NCBI GenBank assembly: GCA_021613375.1
Contig: CM038719.1
Coordinates: 4,352,289 to 4,416,288, forward strand
Source: Megaleporinus macrocephalus
Lineage: Eukaryota; Chordata; Actinopteri; Characiformes; Anostomidae
Direction of reading: 5' to 3'
DNA: 64,000 nt
The notes under the pieces were generated by a model. The model searched no databases. It worked only from the letters and a program-made list of their open reading frames with translations, and was not told where the DNA came from. The position numbers and the translations under genes were made by a program. Below, one piece after another: positions 46,401-56,234 of the stretch. The stretch's first letter is position 1. Each line of letters opens with the position of its first letter.

Positions 46401-46593
46401 CTCTGTTCTGAGAGCCCGACCTCCTGCTCTCTCTCTTCCCTCTCTCCTTCTCTCCCTTCTCCTTCTCACCCTTCTCCGCCTTGTTCCGCTGCTCTTTACT
46501 TCTCTTATCACTTTCTCCAGCCTCCTCCTCCTCCGTCCGTCTTCCCTCTCCTCCTTCTCCTCCTCCTCCTCCTGCTTTTCTCTGGCTGTCCAT
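29407..46593 (-). CDS. kcna7: Shaker-type voltage-gated potassium channel, Kv1.7-like (complete, four coding exons)
   Basis: Pore-forming alpha subunit of a delayed-rectifier or A-type potassium channel, a tetramer in the plasma membrane. Reading on the minus strand, the join is 46593-46099, 43340-43143, 32615-32268 and 29985-29407, giving 539 aa with every junction in phase 0. In order: a Glu/Lys/Arg/Gly-rich N-terminus (residues 1-70), the T1 domain ([39 protein letters not shown]), EDEGF, S1 ([16 protein letters not shown]), an S1-S2 loop with an NST sequon, S2-S3, the S4 sensor ([19 protein letters not shown]), S5, the pore [11 protein letters not shown]6 with [18 protein letters not shown], and a C-terminal PDZ motif VTQV. 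LRRPxxVPLDVF and [16 protein letters not shown] fit Kv1.7 better than Kv1.1-1.5. KCNA7 is also the Kv1 gene known to have an intron, and it lies near FGF21 in human 19q13.33. The gene spans 17 kb because its introns are full of repeats. Confidence 0.88.
30372..31025 (+). mobile_element. TIR repeat, copy A
   Basis: Starts GGGTCTGTCTCAA and ends TTTGAGACACACCC. The interior includes GCAACCAGCTAAACCACCGG and GCAGTGGGCGGGAACAAGCC. Near its right end a 28-bp unit (CTACCTAGACAGCCTACTTA CACACTCA) is repeated about three times. The nearby inverted copy B makes a near-palindrome. Non-coding; superfamily not assigned. Confidence 0.85.
31071..31654 (-). mobile_element. TIR repeat, copy B (inverted)
   Basis: Reverse-complement copy of the 30372-31025 repeat, starting GGGTGTGTCTCAAACCC and ending at GAGCTCAGTAGG, with its outermost end missing. 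It has only one 28-bp unit where copy A has several. Separated from copy A by 45 bp. Confidence 0.85.
31670..32115 (+). mobile_element. TIR repeat, copy C (diverged, partial)
   Basis: CAGCTGCTAAGACAATCCCA near 31693 and CAAGCCGTGACGCAGTCTCT near 31951 match copies A and D. The piece between is unrelated or rearranged. The right part carries two 28-bp units and ends GGATTTGAGACAG. Confidence 0.7.
32268..32615 (-). CDS. kcna7: kcna7 coding exon 3 (S1-S2 loop, S2, S3, S4)
   Basis: Acceptor ATCCCAG, donor AAG/GTAGGC, 348 nt. Encodes [73 protein letters not shown] and the S4 arginine ladder. The exact acceptor could also be 13 bases further in, but only the chosen one gives phase 0 with exon 2. 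Confidence 0.9.
33116..33742 (+). mobile_element. TIR repeat, copy D
   Basis: The cleanest copy of the family: left end GGGTGTGTCTCAAATCCTAC, right end inverted GGGTCTGTCTCAAACCCTAG. 627 bp with two 28-bp units near the right end. Lies about 500 bp upstream of kcna7 exon 3 in the transcript, in the orientation opposite to copy B on the other side of that exon. Confidence 0.88.
33820..33990. mobile_element. Fragment of a Tc1-like element end
   Basis: GGGCTGTGCAAAAGTCAGAGACCACC resembles, over its first 20 bases, the left end of the 17248 Tc1-like element. No right end or coding remnant was found. Confidence 0.4.
34416..35312. mobile_element. TIR element with CTGGCTACRTTTACATG-like ends
   Basis: Left end CTGGCTACGTTTACATGCA; right end CATGTAAATGTAGCCAG is its inverse with one mismatch. 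The interior has repeated CAATCGGAAT and CCGATTGAG motifs and a further internal TGCATGTAAACGGAG. Non-coding, 897 bp; target duplication not clear. Confidence 0.75.
35443..39090. repeat. 85-bp minisatellite, about 43 copies
   Basis: The unit is TTACTTTCTTAACTAGTCAT, TACATATAACCATAACTAAC, ATACACGCTTTACTAGCCTT, CATCTCAACTCACCATCACA, CTGAC (85 bp). Copies differ by only a few recurrent substitutions (ACGC/ACAC, CTCACC/CTTACC, TTACTT/TCACTT, CTAG/CTTG), indicating recent homogenisation. One unit near 37,111 has a short deletion, and a few carry an extra A (AACATCACC). Confidence 0.95.
39092..39715. repeat. 61-bp minisatellite, about 10 copies
   Basis: Unit TCTAAATGTAGGTATTGTAT, ATAAACTGAGTTACAGTTTC, TCATTAGGTTGAATGTATAA, C. 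Starts immediately after the last 85-bp unit. One unit near 39,420 is shortened. Confidence 0.93.
39950..40530. repeat. CT microsatellites
   Basis: Several CT runs (39,951-39,966, 40,290-40,333, 40,460-40,500). Ser-Leu open frames over them are artefacts. Confidence 0.9.
41655..42850. repeat. 72-bp diverged minisatellite interrupted by a hAT remnant
   Basis: Repeats of GCTGAGGTAATATATTAACA, GAGATGTAATGTTCTAAATA, GTTCTTGTTGTTTAGCACYA, GCTAACACTAACA, about 72-95 bp each and fairly diverged. The partial unit before 41,760 continues at 42,307 once the inserted element is removed. Confidence 0.8.
41761..42306 (-). mobile_element. hAT remnant with decayed BED zinc finger, perfect 8-bp target duplication
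   Basis: Ends CAGGGGTTCCCAAC and GTTGAAAACCACTG, flanked on both sides by CTCTAGGT (41753-41760 and 42307-42314). On the minus strand, 42160-42000 decodes [17 protein letters not shown] and onward, the pattern of a ZBED/hAT transposase BED finger (C-x2-C then a LxNxxLKPS stretch), followed by frameshifts. Not a functional gene. Confidence 0.85.
43143..43340 (-). CDS. kcna7: kcna7 coding exon 2 (T1-S1 linker and S1)
   Basis: Acceptor CTCCAG, donor GAG/GTGAGG, 198 nt. Encodes [40 protein letters not shown]1 and [14 protein letters not shown], all strongly conserved in Kv1 channels. Confidence 0.93.
44191..45215. mobile_element. hAT-like element, copy 1 (GATCGG-rich)
   Basis: Left end TAGAAATGTAAGGATCGAT, right end GATCGGTTCATCTCTA, the TAGAGATGNNCCGATC type of fish hAT ends. 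Flanks ATATATAC and ATATATAA match at 7 of 8. The interior GTATCGGTATCGG and CCGATCGCGCTGAAAGGTGA is shared with the copy at 47,650-48,602. Confidence 0.8.
45228..45650. repeat. Dispersed fish repeat (GATCCACC / CTCTGTGGTGGTC family)
   Basis: TCACTGTCCACTGTATCAGC near 45,264, AGTTCATCTGATTCTCTGTA near 45,322 and GGACCACCACAGAGCAGGTA near 45,380 belong to a widely dispersed teleost repeat. A second, shorter copy in the opposite direction lies at 59,245-59,465. Confidence 0.7.
46099..46593 (-). CDS. kcna7: kcna7 coding exon 1 (N-terminus and T1 tetramerisation domain)
   Basis: ATG at 46593-46591, donor TTCAAG/GTATGG. Residues 1-70 are rich in Gly, Glu, Lys and Arg ([27 protein letters not shown]). 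T1 follows with [44 protein letters not shown] and [13 protein letters not shown]. Starting further upstream at 46640 would add about 15 residues in another frame only, so 46593 is the first in-frame ATG seen. Confidence 0.9.
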
Positions 46594-46795
46594 CCCTCCG
46601 GCCTACAGGACTTTTCTGAGGCTCTGAAAGGAAATTTCACAAAGATTAGTTAGTTAGCTGGAAAACCTGACCAAGCATTAAACCACCATTCATTTAAATG
46701 TTATGTGATAATATGTAATATAACGTTGATATAATATAAGATATAAGATAATGTAATAAGATGATGATATAAGATAATGGAACGTTCTATGTTAT
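46594..46795. other. kcna7 5' flank, no clear promoter
   Basis: Immediately upstream of the start codon is an AAGTCC/CCGGAGGG stretch, then AT-rich DNA with ATAATAT repeats. No TATA box or CpG island was recognised; the transcription start may lie much further upstream. Confidence 0.3.
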
Positions 46796-47004
46796 ATGGT
46801 TCCTGAGGTTCTCTGCGTGGCGAAGTGGTTCATCAGGTTGATTGAGAATGCTGGCTACCTCTGGTTCTATATAGCACCTAAAAGGGTTCTGCTATTGTTA
46901 CAATGGCTTTTTGGGTGCTTTCCAAAAAGGTTCTATAGAGAACTATGTATAAAATATTGTCCCTCATTCTGCAGAACCATTTAACCACGCAAATGAATAT
47001 TTAA

Positions 47005-47523
47005 CCCTTTGACGCACAACCTCAAAAGTGAGATTTTATTCTCTGTGTCTTAGAAAATTAATGATGAAAAATAATTTCATCATTCAATCTTCCATGAATT
47101 CCTCAATTTACTTGTTTTTGATCATCACAAATCCTGATTTCAGTTTCATTATTATACTTTATTAATAAATATGATTTTTCTATCACTACCTTCTAACACA
47201 CAGCATGGGTCAGAGTGATCTCTTATGTGTTCACTATGGAATTTGATAGGCACTGTTGACATCTGTAAACATTTGCAGTCAGGAACATATTTACAAACAC
47301 TGTTTTTGTTCTTGAAGTAAACAAAATAAGAACTTAAGTAATGATTTAAGATCAAAAACAAGATTTTTAATGAACACTTGGAACATTAAATCATGAAATA
47401 AACTGATTTTAATAGATTTACCAAAGAGAGTACATACAATAACATACAGCAGTACATACAATAACATAGGAGATCAATACGGGTCCCACGTTGTGCATTA
47501 GAAGGGGTCTGTGCATCAAAGGG
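47005..47523. mobile_element. TTAA-type TIR element inserted in the repeat
   Basis: Left TTAA then CCCTTTGACGCACAAC; right GTGCATCAAAGGG then TTAT. Removing it restores the text AAATGAATAT...GTTCATGGTTCT found uninterrupted at 48,978-49,010. Confidence 0.75.
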
Positions 47524-47649
47524 TTATATGTTCATGGTTCTATATAGACCTGTCGTCTTTTCTAAAGAACACTTGAATAACCCTCGTTTTTAAAAGTGTA
47601 GCTGCAGGCATGGTTCTCCCCCTGGAATTTGGTTGGCCAGTCCAAATGG

Positions 47650-48602
47650 CACCCCGATTGACCGGCTTTGTATCGGTATCGGCCGATTTTTAATCAAAAT
47701 ATGCGATCGTTGATCGGCCAATATTTCTCCAATTTAGCCGATCCTGAGAGCCGATCAATGACGTTAAACAAATGGGCCTAATTTCTGTATTTCCAGCTAG
47801 CGTTTCATCCAGGAAGAGGAGACCTCCGGCCAGCTCCCTGCAATTCCTATCTGAACCACTAGGTGGAAACACACACCCTTTCATTTTCCACAGACTGACT
47901 AAAGCAGCGGTGTCAAGAGAAAAGCATGTGCTGATAGAAATCATGTTGTGCGTCTGGCAGCATTTACCGTATGTGACGCAGACTCATCCAGGACGTTTTT
48001 AAAATGAGTAAATCAGCGTCTCTCGCGGGAACCAAAACAAAGACATTTAACTACTAATCTGATACGGCACTTAAGAGACACCACGCAGCTGAATACAGTG
48101 AGTATCAGTAAACAGCAGAGCTAAAACACACAGCTAACACTAAACAAACAACCCAGAACACCTACAGACCAGATCTGACCGGTACTAACAGAACAGCAGC
48201 AGTAATTAAATATTCTACATTTAATAATTACAGATTTAGTTTAAAATAACCGAGTCTGCTTTTAATGACTGCAGTTTTTACTGCATTTATTTAATTTGCT
48301 TTTTTTAGTTTTAAATTAAGGGTCTAAATGTAATGATTACAGTATTGGAGATAATTGTTTGATTTACTTTGTTTATTTACTGTTAATTTAGTTAAAAATA
48401 TTATATTGTTTCATATGATCTCGTTAAAAATGGTAATAAACCAGTTTAGATCATGTTTCATGACTTGCTTGCGCTAATAACTACATGTAGCCCTGCCGTG
48501 GTGTATACCCCGCCCTCTATCGGTATTGGCTATCGACTGATCGCGCTGAAAGGTGATCGGCGATCGGAATCGGCCTCAAGAACGCTGATCGGTCCATCTC
48601 TA
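47650..48602. mobile_element. hAT-like element, copy 2 (GATCGG-rich)
   Basis: Shares long blocks with 44191-45215 (CGTTTCATCCAGGAAGAGGA, CACTAGGTGGAAACACACAC, CGCGCTGAAAGGTGATCGG) in the same orientation. The right end CGGTCCATCTCTA is intact; the left end is eroded or truncated. Inserted in the first GGTTCTATATAG repeat. Confidence 0.75.
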
Positions 48603-49335
48603 CATACACTTCTTTGTGGGAGTTCATGTTCGCGCCTTACCATAGAGTGAATTGGTGGAACATCTCTCTTCCTTATCCTGAGTAGTACCAGCGATAGGTG
48701 GTACAACCCCCACTAACCCGACACCCCACCTGCTCCGACATTCACACTCCCACCCTGCCGGAACTCTCTGCCACGTCTTTGCCACCCATAAAAAATAAAA
48801 GCCCGGCAACATGGTCCGTCAGACATGTGGAGAATGCTGGCTACCTCACAGTGATTCTATATAGCCTATTCTATATAGTCAGGCTTGTTCCAATCAAAGA
48901 ACCTTTTATAGAACCACTTTCAGAAGGGTTCTATATAGAACCATATACGTCTCTCATTCTGAAGAACCATTTTACCATTCAAATCATTCTGGAAGTGTTC
49001 ATGGTTCTACATAGAACCATTCGTCTTTACTAAAGAACCCTGGAAGAGCCATCTTTTTTTAAGAGTGTGGCTGCATGCATGGTTCTAAAGCAGTGGTTCT
49101 CTTTGAAATCTGATTGGCCAGTGCAGATGCCACCCCAAAATTACTGCCCACTTATTGGCTTCCACTTCGCTGTGGAGGGCGTTTGCTCTCTTAAAGTGGA
49201 GTAAATTGGTGATCGGCAGAACGTCTCCCTTTCTCATCATGAGTAGTATCGACAATAGGTGGTACTACAGCCCCACTTATCACCACCACCTGCTCCAACA
49301 TTCACACCCCCACCCTGCCAGAACGAGTACCACCA

Positions 49336-51194
49336 GCAGTTACTGAGCAGTTTATTGTCATGATATTTGGAGCAATGTGAAAATATTGGCTAATATTATT
49401 TGACCCTGCATGCCGATGCACAGTGACATCAATTAAAGTTATTACATTTTAATAGATTATTATGCATTTTAATAGAAACAAGAATTTATTTTTAATGTTA
49501 GTATTTTAAATAATATGATATAATAAACTTCTTATGAACAGTCACAAAAAAAGTAACCAAAAAGTTCAATTTGATTTCAGAAAATTGTGATTGTGAGCTT
49601 AAACCATGTCAAACCATGTTTGTGTTTGTTAGTAGAATTATAATTTATATAATCATTTGTTTCAAACCTCAAACGGTGGGCTCAAACTTGTCGAATCCCA
49701 TGTAATTCATGGCATAACTGCATGAAGTTCAGCTTTACTATATAACTGAATATACAGATGTAGCAGGTAAGTCACAGCTCTGGCTGTTACAAAGTGAAGA
49801 ATAACATTGTGATTAAAAACCACTGTGCATTTAAATAGTACAACAAAATGACAGTCGGAGTTAGGCCTGATAGGAATGCGCCGTACCTCTGCTCCTGTTG
49901 GAAGATCCTGGCTTTGAGGCTTCGGTTATCTGGCTTAGAGGGAAATCCTGTTGTGAAGCACCCCTCTGCTCTCTGGGCTACTCGTTCCCCCCTGACGTGG
50001 AGCAGAAATACCATCATGTCACTTGAGCACGAGCCGGAGGGCTGAGTTAATACTGGCCCAGGATTAGCTCTGAGTTTATTCACCGAGAAATCAACACAGC
50101 ATGGCCTTCGGGAGCTGCTGGTACTGCTGTCAGTTCCCCCTGTTTTCAGATTAGCACTTTAAATCCCTTACACTAAAGATTTGTTAGTAAATAACTGGTT
50201 TTAAAACAAATTAATTTGTAACTTCAATTGGTTATTCAGTTGCTGCTATAATAATTCAGTAACTAGTAGTTTATACAATAACTACTCATTCAGAATTGTT
50301 TGTGTACCATAAATTATTCATTAACTGCCATAATGCACTTATTATCTGCTGAGTTATTCAGTAACTACTATACATTTTACAGTAATGTCTGTAAAATATT
50401 TAGTAAATAAATCTTTATGTTTCTACTATGACATTCTCAACTACATTAACTACTAAACTTAACTGCTATGAATTATTCGCTAGTAGAGTGCATTGAAACT
50501 GTATAGAATTCTATGTGAACTGCTAGAAATGAATCATAATATAATCGTATAATTAAATGAATCATAATATAATTCACTTGTTTTATATATAGTTTATCAT
50601 CAGTTTATCATGAAGTCCTATAATTTCTTCAATATTTACTTTGAAACTGTCAGTAGATATCATAAGTATTTGTTATAAGTATAACCTAATAATTAAATAC
50701 TATATGTTATTCAATAACTACTAAGAATTACACACTACACCATCAACTAATGTGTGTATCTTCCAGAATAATCTATTTTGGACTGAATATGGTTGACAGA
50801 TTTTCTTTACTTGTTAACTACATCATGTAAGATATAAACCTTTAGTGTGTTTATCACACATCCAGCAAAGCTTGAATTAAAGATATAATTGTAATAAAAC
50901 ATGACTTAACAATGCTGATCAGACCTGTCTGAGAACTGAGTGGGCGTGGCTAAAAAGCAGCATGATTGACAGCCGTCTGTCTAACACTCTTAGGTCTGCT
51001 CCACTACGCATACAGGAATTAACATCATTATCCAGCTTTCATCGGACGTTAACTGGACCCAGAAAGACGCAGATGAACAGACAATAAACAGAAAGATGGA
51101 GCAATGCATGAACGAATGAAGAGACAACGTTGGCGATAAAGGAATAAACAGGTGACAGGCAGATACAGACTGGAGGTCGAGCTTGTTGTCTTCT
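49336..51194. other. AT-rich DNA, no gene seen
   Basis: An open minus-strand stretch at 49787-50083 is not recognisable. Short imperfect AATTATTCAGTAACTA repeats occur at 50,220-50,720 and resemble the unit of the 60-kb array. Confidence 0.4.
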
Positions 51195-54100
51195 GGTGAT
51201 GGTGGTTAGTTTTACCTACTTCACCTACTTGTCTACAACTCAGTAGTAAATCAACAGCGAGCGTGGCTAGTATGTCTGAATACTCAGTAGTAAATCAGTA
51301 GGCGAGCGTGGCTAGTATGTCTGAATACTCAGTAGTGAAATCAGTAGGTGAGCGTGGCTAGTATGTCTGAATACTCAGTAGTAAATCAGTAGGCGAGCGC
51401 GGCTAGTATGTCTGAATATTCAGTAGTAAATCAGTAGGCGAGCGCGGCTAGTATGTCTGAATACTCAGTAGTGAAATCAGTAGGCGAGCGCGGCTAGTAT
51501 GTCTGAATACTCAGTAGTAAATCAGTAGATGAGCACGGCTAGTATGTCTGAATACTCAGTAGTGAAATCAGTAGGCGAACGTGGCTAGTATGTCTGAATA
51601 CTCAGTAGTAAATCAGTAGATGAGCACGGCTAGTATGTCTGAATACTCAGTAGTAAATCAGTAGGTGAGCGTGGCTAGTATGTCTGAATACTCAGTAGTA
51701 AATCAGTAGATGAGAGCGGCTAGTATGTCTGAATACTCAGTAGTAAATCAGTAGGCGAGCGCGGCTAGTATGTCTGAATACTCAGTAGTAAATCAATAGA
51801 TGAGCACGGCTAGTATGTCTGAATACTCAGTAGTAAATCAGTAGGCGAGCGTGGCTAGTATGTCTGAAGACTCAGTAGTGAAATCAGTAGGCGAGCGCGG
51901 CTAGTATGTCTGAATACTCAGTAGTCAATCAGTAGGCGAACGTGGCTAGTATGTCTGAATACTCAGTAGTCAATCAGTAGGCGAACGTGGCTAGTATGTC
52001 TGAATACTCAGTAGTCAATCAGTAGGCGAACGTGGCTAGTATGTCTGAATACTCAGTAGTCAATCAGTAGGCGAACGTGGCTAGTATGTCTGAATACTCA
52101 GTAGTCAATCAGTAGGCGAACGTGGCTAGTATGTCTGAATACTCAGTAGTAAATCAGTAGACGAACGTGGCTAGTATGTCTGAATACTCAGTAGTCAATC
52201 AGTAGGCGAACGTGGCTAGTATGTCTGAATACTTAGTAGTCAATCAGTAGGCGAACGTGGCTAGTATGTCTGAATACTCAGTAGTCAATCAGTAGGCGAA
52301 CGTGGCTAGTATGTCTGAATACTCAGTAGTCAATCAGTAGGCGAACGTGGCTAGTATGTCTGAATACTCAGTAGTCAATCAGTAGGCGAACGCGGCTAGT
52401 ATGTCTGAATACTCAGTAGTCAATCAGTAGGCGAACGTGGCTAGTATGTCTGAATACTCAGTAGTAAATCAGTAGGCGAGCGCGGCTAGTATGTCTGAAT
52501 ACTTAGTAATGAAATCAGTAGGCGAGCGCGGCTAGTATGTCTGAATACTCAGTAGTAAATCAGTAGGCGAGCGCGGCTAGTATGTCTGAATACTCATTAG
52601 TAAATCAGTAGGCGAGCGCGGCTAGTATGTCTGAATACTCAGTAGTGAAATCAGTAGGCGAGCGCGGCTAGTATGTCTGAATACTCAGTAGTAAATCAGT
52701 AGATGAGCACGGCTAGTATGTCTGAATACTCAGTAGTGAAATCAGTAGGCGAACGTGGCTAGTATGTCTGAATACTCAGTAGTGAAATCAGTAGATGAGC
52801 ACGGCTAGTATGTCTGAATACTCAGTAGTAAATCAGTAGGTGAGCGTGGCTAGTATGTCTGAATACTCAGTAGTAAATCAGTAGATGAGAGCGGCTAGTA
52901 TGTCTGAATACTCAGTAGTAAATCAGTAGGCGAGCGCGGCTAGTATGTCTGAATACTCAGTAGTAAATCAGTAGATGAGCACGGCTAGTATGTCTGAATA
53001 CTCAGTAGTAAATCAGTAGGCGAGCGCGGCTAGTATGTCTGAAGACTCAGTAGTGAAATCAGTAGGCGAGCGCGGCTAGTATGTCTGAATACTCAGTAGT
53101 CAATCAGTAGGCGAACGTGGCTAGTATGTCTGAATACTCAGTAGTCAATCAGTAGGCGAACGTGGCTAGTATGTCTGAATACTCAGTAGTCAATCAGTAG
53201 GCGAACGTGGCTAGTATGTCTGAATACTCAGTAGTCAATCAGTAGGCGAACGTGGCTAGTATGTCTGAATACTCAGTAGTCAATCAGTAGGCGAACGTGG
53301 CTAGTATGTCTGAATACTCAGTAGTCAATCAGTAGGCGAACGTGGCTAGTATGTCTGAATACTCAGTAGTCAATCAGTAGGCGAACGTGGCTAGTATGTC
53401 TGAATACTCAGTAGTCAATCAGTAGGCGAACGTGGCTAGTATGTCTGAATACTCAGTAGTCAATCAGTAGGCGAACGTGGCTAGTATGTCTGAATACTCA
53501 GTAGTCAATCAGTAGGCGAACGTGGCTAGTATGTCTGAATACTCAGTAGTCAATCAGTAGGCGAGCGCGGCTAGTATGTCTGAATACTCAGTAGTAAATC
53601 AGTAGGTGAGCGTGGCTAGTATGTCTGAATACTCAGTAGTAAATCAGTAGACGAGCGCGGCTAGTATGTCTGAATACTCAGTAGTCAATCAGTAGGCGAG
53701 CGTGGCTAGTATGTCTGAATACTCAGTAGTAAATCAGTAGGCGAGCGCGGCTAGTATGTCTGAATACTCAGTAGTAAATCAGTAGACGAGCGCGGCTAGT
53801 ATGTCTGAATACTCAGTAGTAAATCAGTAGGCGAGCGCGGCTAGTATGTCTGAATACTCAGTAGTAAATCAGTAGGCGAGCGCGGCTAGTATGTCTGAAT
53901 ACTCAGTAGTAAATCAGTAGGCGAGCGCGGCTAGTATGTCTGAATACTTAGTAATGAAATCAGTAGGCGAGCGCGGCTAGTATGTCTGAATACTTAGTAA
54001 TGAAATCAGTAGGCGAGCGCGGCTAGTATGTCTGAATACTCAGTAGTAAATCAGTAGGCGAGCGCGGCTAGTATGTCTGAATACTCATTAGTAAATCAGT

Positions 54101-55515
54101 AGGCGAGCGCGGCTAGTATGTCTGAATACTCAGTAGTGAAATCAGTAGGCGAGCGCGGCTAGTATGTCTGAATACTCAGTAGTAAATCAGTAGATGAGCA
54201 CGGCTAGTATGTCTGAATACTCAGTAGTGAAATCAGTAGGCGAACGTGGCTAGTATGTCTGAATACTCAGTAGTAAATCAGTAGATGAGCACGGCTAGTA
54301 TGTCTGAATACTCAGTAGTAAATCAGTAGGTGAGCGTGGCTAGTATGTCTGAATACTCAGTAGTAAATCAGTAGATGAGAGCGGCTAGTATGTCTGAATA
54401 CTCAGTAGTAAATCAGTAGGCGAGCGCGGCTAGTATGTCTGAATACTCAGTAGTAAATCAGTAGATGAGCACGGCTAGTATGTCTGAATACTCAGTAGTA
54501 AATCAGTAGGCGAGCGTGGCTAGTATGTCTGAAGACTCAGTAGTGAAATCAGTAGGCGAGCGCGGCTAGTATGTCTGAATACTCAGTAGTCAATCAGTAG
54601 GCGAACGTGGCTAGTATGTCTGAATACTCAGTAGTCAATCAGTAGGCGAACGTGGCTAGTATGTCTGAATACTCAGTAGTCAATCAGTAGGCGAACGTGG
54701 CTAGTATGTCTGAATACTCAGTAGTTAATCAGTAGGCGAACGTGGCTAGTATGTCTGAATACTCAGTAGTAAATCAGTAGGCGAGCGTGGCTAGTATGTC
54801 TGAATACTCAGTAGTCAATCAGTAGGCGAGCGTGGCTAGTATGTCTGAATACTCAGTAGTAAATCAGTAGGCGAGCGCGGTGAGTATGTCTGAATACTCA
54901 GTAGGCGAGCGGGGTGAGTATGTCTGAATACTCAGTAGGCGAGCGGGGTGAGTATGTCTGAATACTCAGTAGGTATTGAGTAGTAGTGAACGGTACCTGG
55001 ATGACCTCCTGAATCAGCAGTCATGTTTATGTAGGTGAACACAGCACACTGCGTATCCCATGATTCACCTGGAGTGGTGGATGAATTCAGAGTGGAGTAA
55101 ATAAACGGTGTAAAGCTGAACGTTGGCTGTGTGTACGTAGCTACGGCTACTGAACTGCTGCTACAGAAGTTAGCGCTACTGCTGAGATAAACAATGATTA
55201 CATTCCTCCCGTTTCATCTTCTCTGATCTACAGCTCCACACCGTCTGATACATAATCAGATAAAAACACAGATCAGACTCACTAAAAGATCTAAACCCGT
55301 CAGTAAAGAAGCTTTTAAATGAACAGCAGGACTTTTACGGTGGTGGTCTGATGTGTTGCGTCACAGGATGTTGGTAATATGGTGGACGTAGTACGTCTGA
55401 GATTGTGTGGTACTAAAACTCTCCTACTGAAATTATCTACTAGTCTACCGCTCCAGCAGTACGTACTGACTCTAATCTAGTAAGTACTGACTAGTAGAAG
55501 ATTTCAGACACAACT
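51195..55515 (-). mobile_element. Reverse copy of the 11263 TIR element carrying a giant internal array
   Basis: From 54,973 to 55,515 the sequence is the reverse complement of 11263-11787 with modest divergence: AGTGAACGGTACCTGGAT, CCCATGATTCACCTGGAG, ACGTAGCTACGGCTACTGAA, AACAATGATTACATTCCTCC, CTAGTAGAAGATTTCAGAC. To the left, CTACTTGTCTACAACTCAGT at about 51,226 matches the other end of the element. Between them the single 45-bp unit is replaced by about 83 tandem copies. Confidence 0.85.
51237..54972. repeat. 45-bp satellite-like array, about 83 copies
   Basis: The unit is GTAAATCAGTAGGCGAGCGC, GGCTAGTATGTCTGAATACT, CAGTA (45 bp). Variant units carry GTGAAATCA (46 bp), AGTCAATCA, GGCGAACGTGG, AGATGAGCACGG, GGTGAGCGTGG or AGATGAGAGCGG. 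The variants follow a repeated order, giving a higher-order structure. The last units are shortened (GAGCGGGGTGAGTATG). Confidence 0.97.
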
Positions 55516-56234
55516 TAAGTTTCTCTGACTCTGAAACTGGTTTGAGTGGGCGGAGCCAGAGATAGACGTCGGCCTTGTTATTGGTCAGGGGAATGATTAC
55601 AGAAGCATTAGCCAAGATTGGAACCCAGTTTACATCCAGAGGAGAGAAATAGGGTGTAATATGTTGGTCAGTTATTGGTCAGTGGAACTTTATTCTCAGG
55701 GCTTACTTAGTACTTGTTTACCTGCTAGGACAACATTAACCAGATTATAAGATCAAACAGAGTAAAGTTTATGTCCAAACTCATTTCCAGACGCTTAACT
55801 CAGAGTATCAGATGATGTGTTGATCTGTTTATTGATCTGTCCATCATCAGTGCGAAACAGTAAACAGTGCTTTGATGGTGGAGACGATGTAAAAGGCCAG
55901 TTTGTTGCACATCTCCATTGAATTTTTCTATTATTTGAACACGACAGTTGTTCTTTATATCCTGTAAAAGTTTCAGGATAAATGGACCAATAGAAATGCT
56001 CCAAAATCACTCAGAATAAAAACCTAACGTTGAAAGTAAAGAAGGGTTGGCCTTCCACCTTGGAGATACTTCTGTTTTTTTAGATAGCCCCGATATTCAA
56101 CATGAGTCTTCAGAGAAATATGAAGCAGACTAAATTGGTATGTATAAAAAAGAAGATTAAAAATAAGTGATATTATTAAACAGTCATGCGCTCTAAGAAT
56201 AACGGTGTGTGTGTGACTTACTTGTGAAACGACT
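55516..56234. other. DNA with no recognised feature
   Basis: Single-copy-looking sequence; includes a short open minus-strand stretch (55795-56010) with no similarity that I recognise. Confidence 0.35.

Larger units (their letters stand above)
46796..49335. repeat. Two tandem copies of a GGTTCTATATAG repeat with nested transposons
   Basis: GAGAATGCTGGCTACCTC occurs near 46,846 and again near 48,829. After each come GGTTCTATATAG / AGAACCATTT blocks, then GTGNNGCTGCANGCATGGTTCT, and a CCACCTGCTCCNACATTCACAC end (48,727 and 49,287). The first copy is interrupted by the inserts at 47,005 and 47,650; the second is intact. Confidence 0.75.

Noticed and set aside
46279..46653. 124-aa plus-strand ORF
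   Set aside because: Antisense shadow of kcna7 exon 1.
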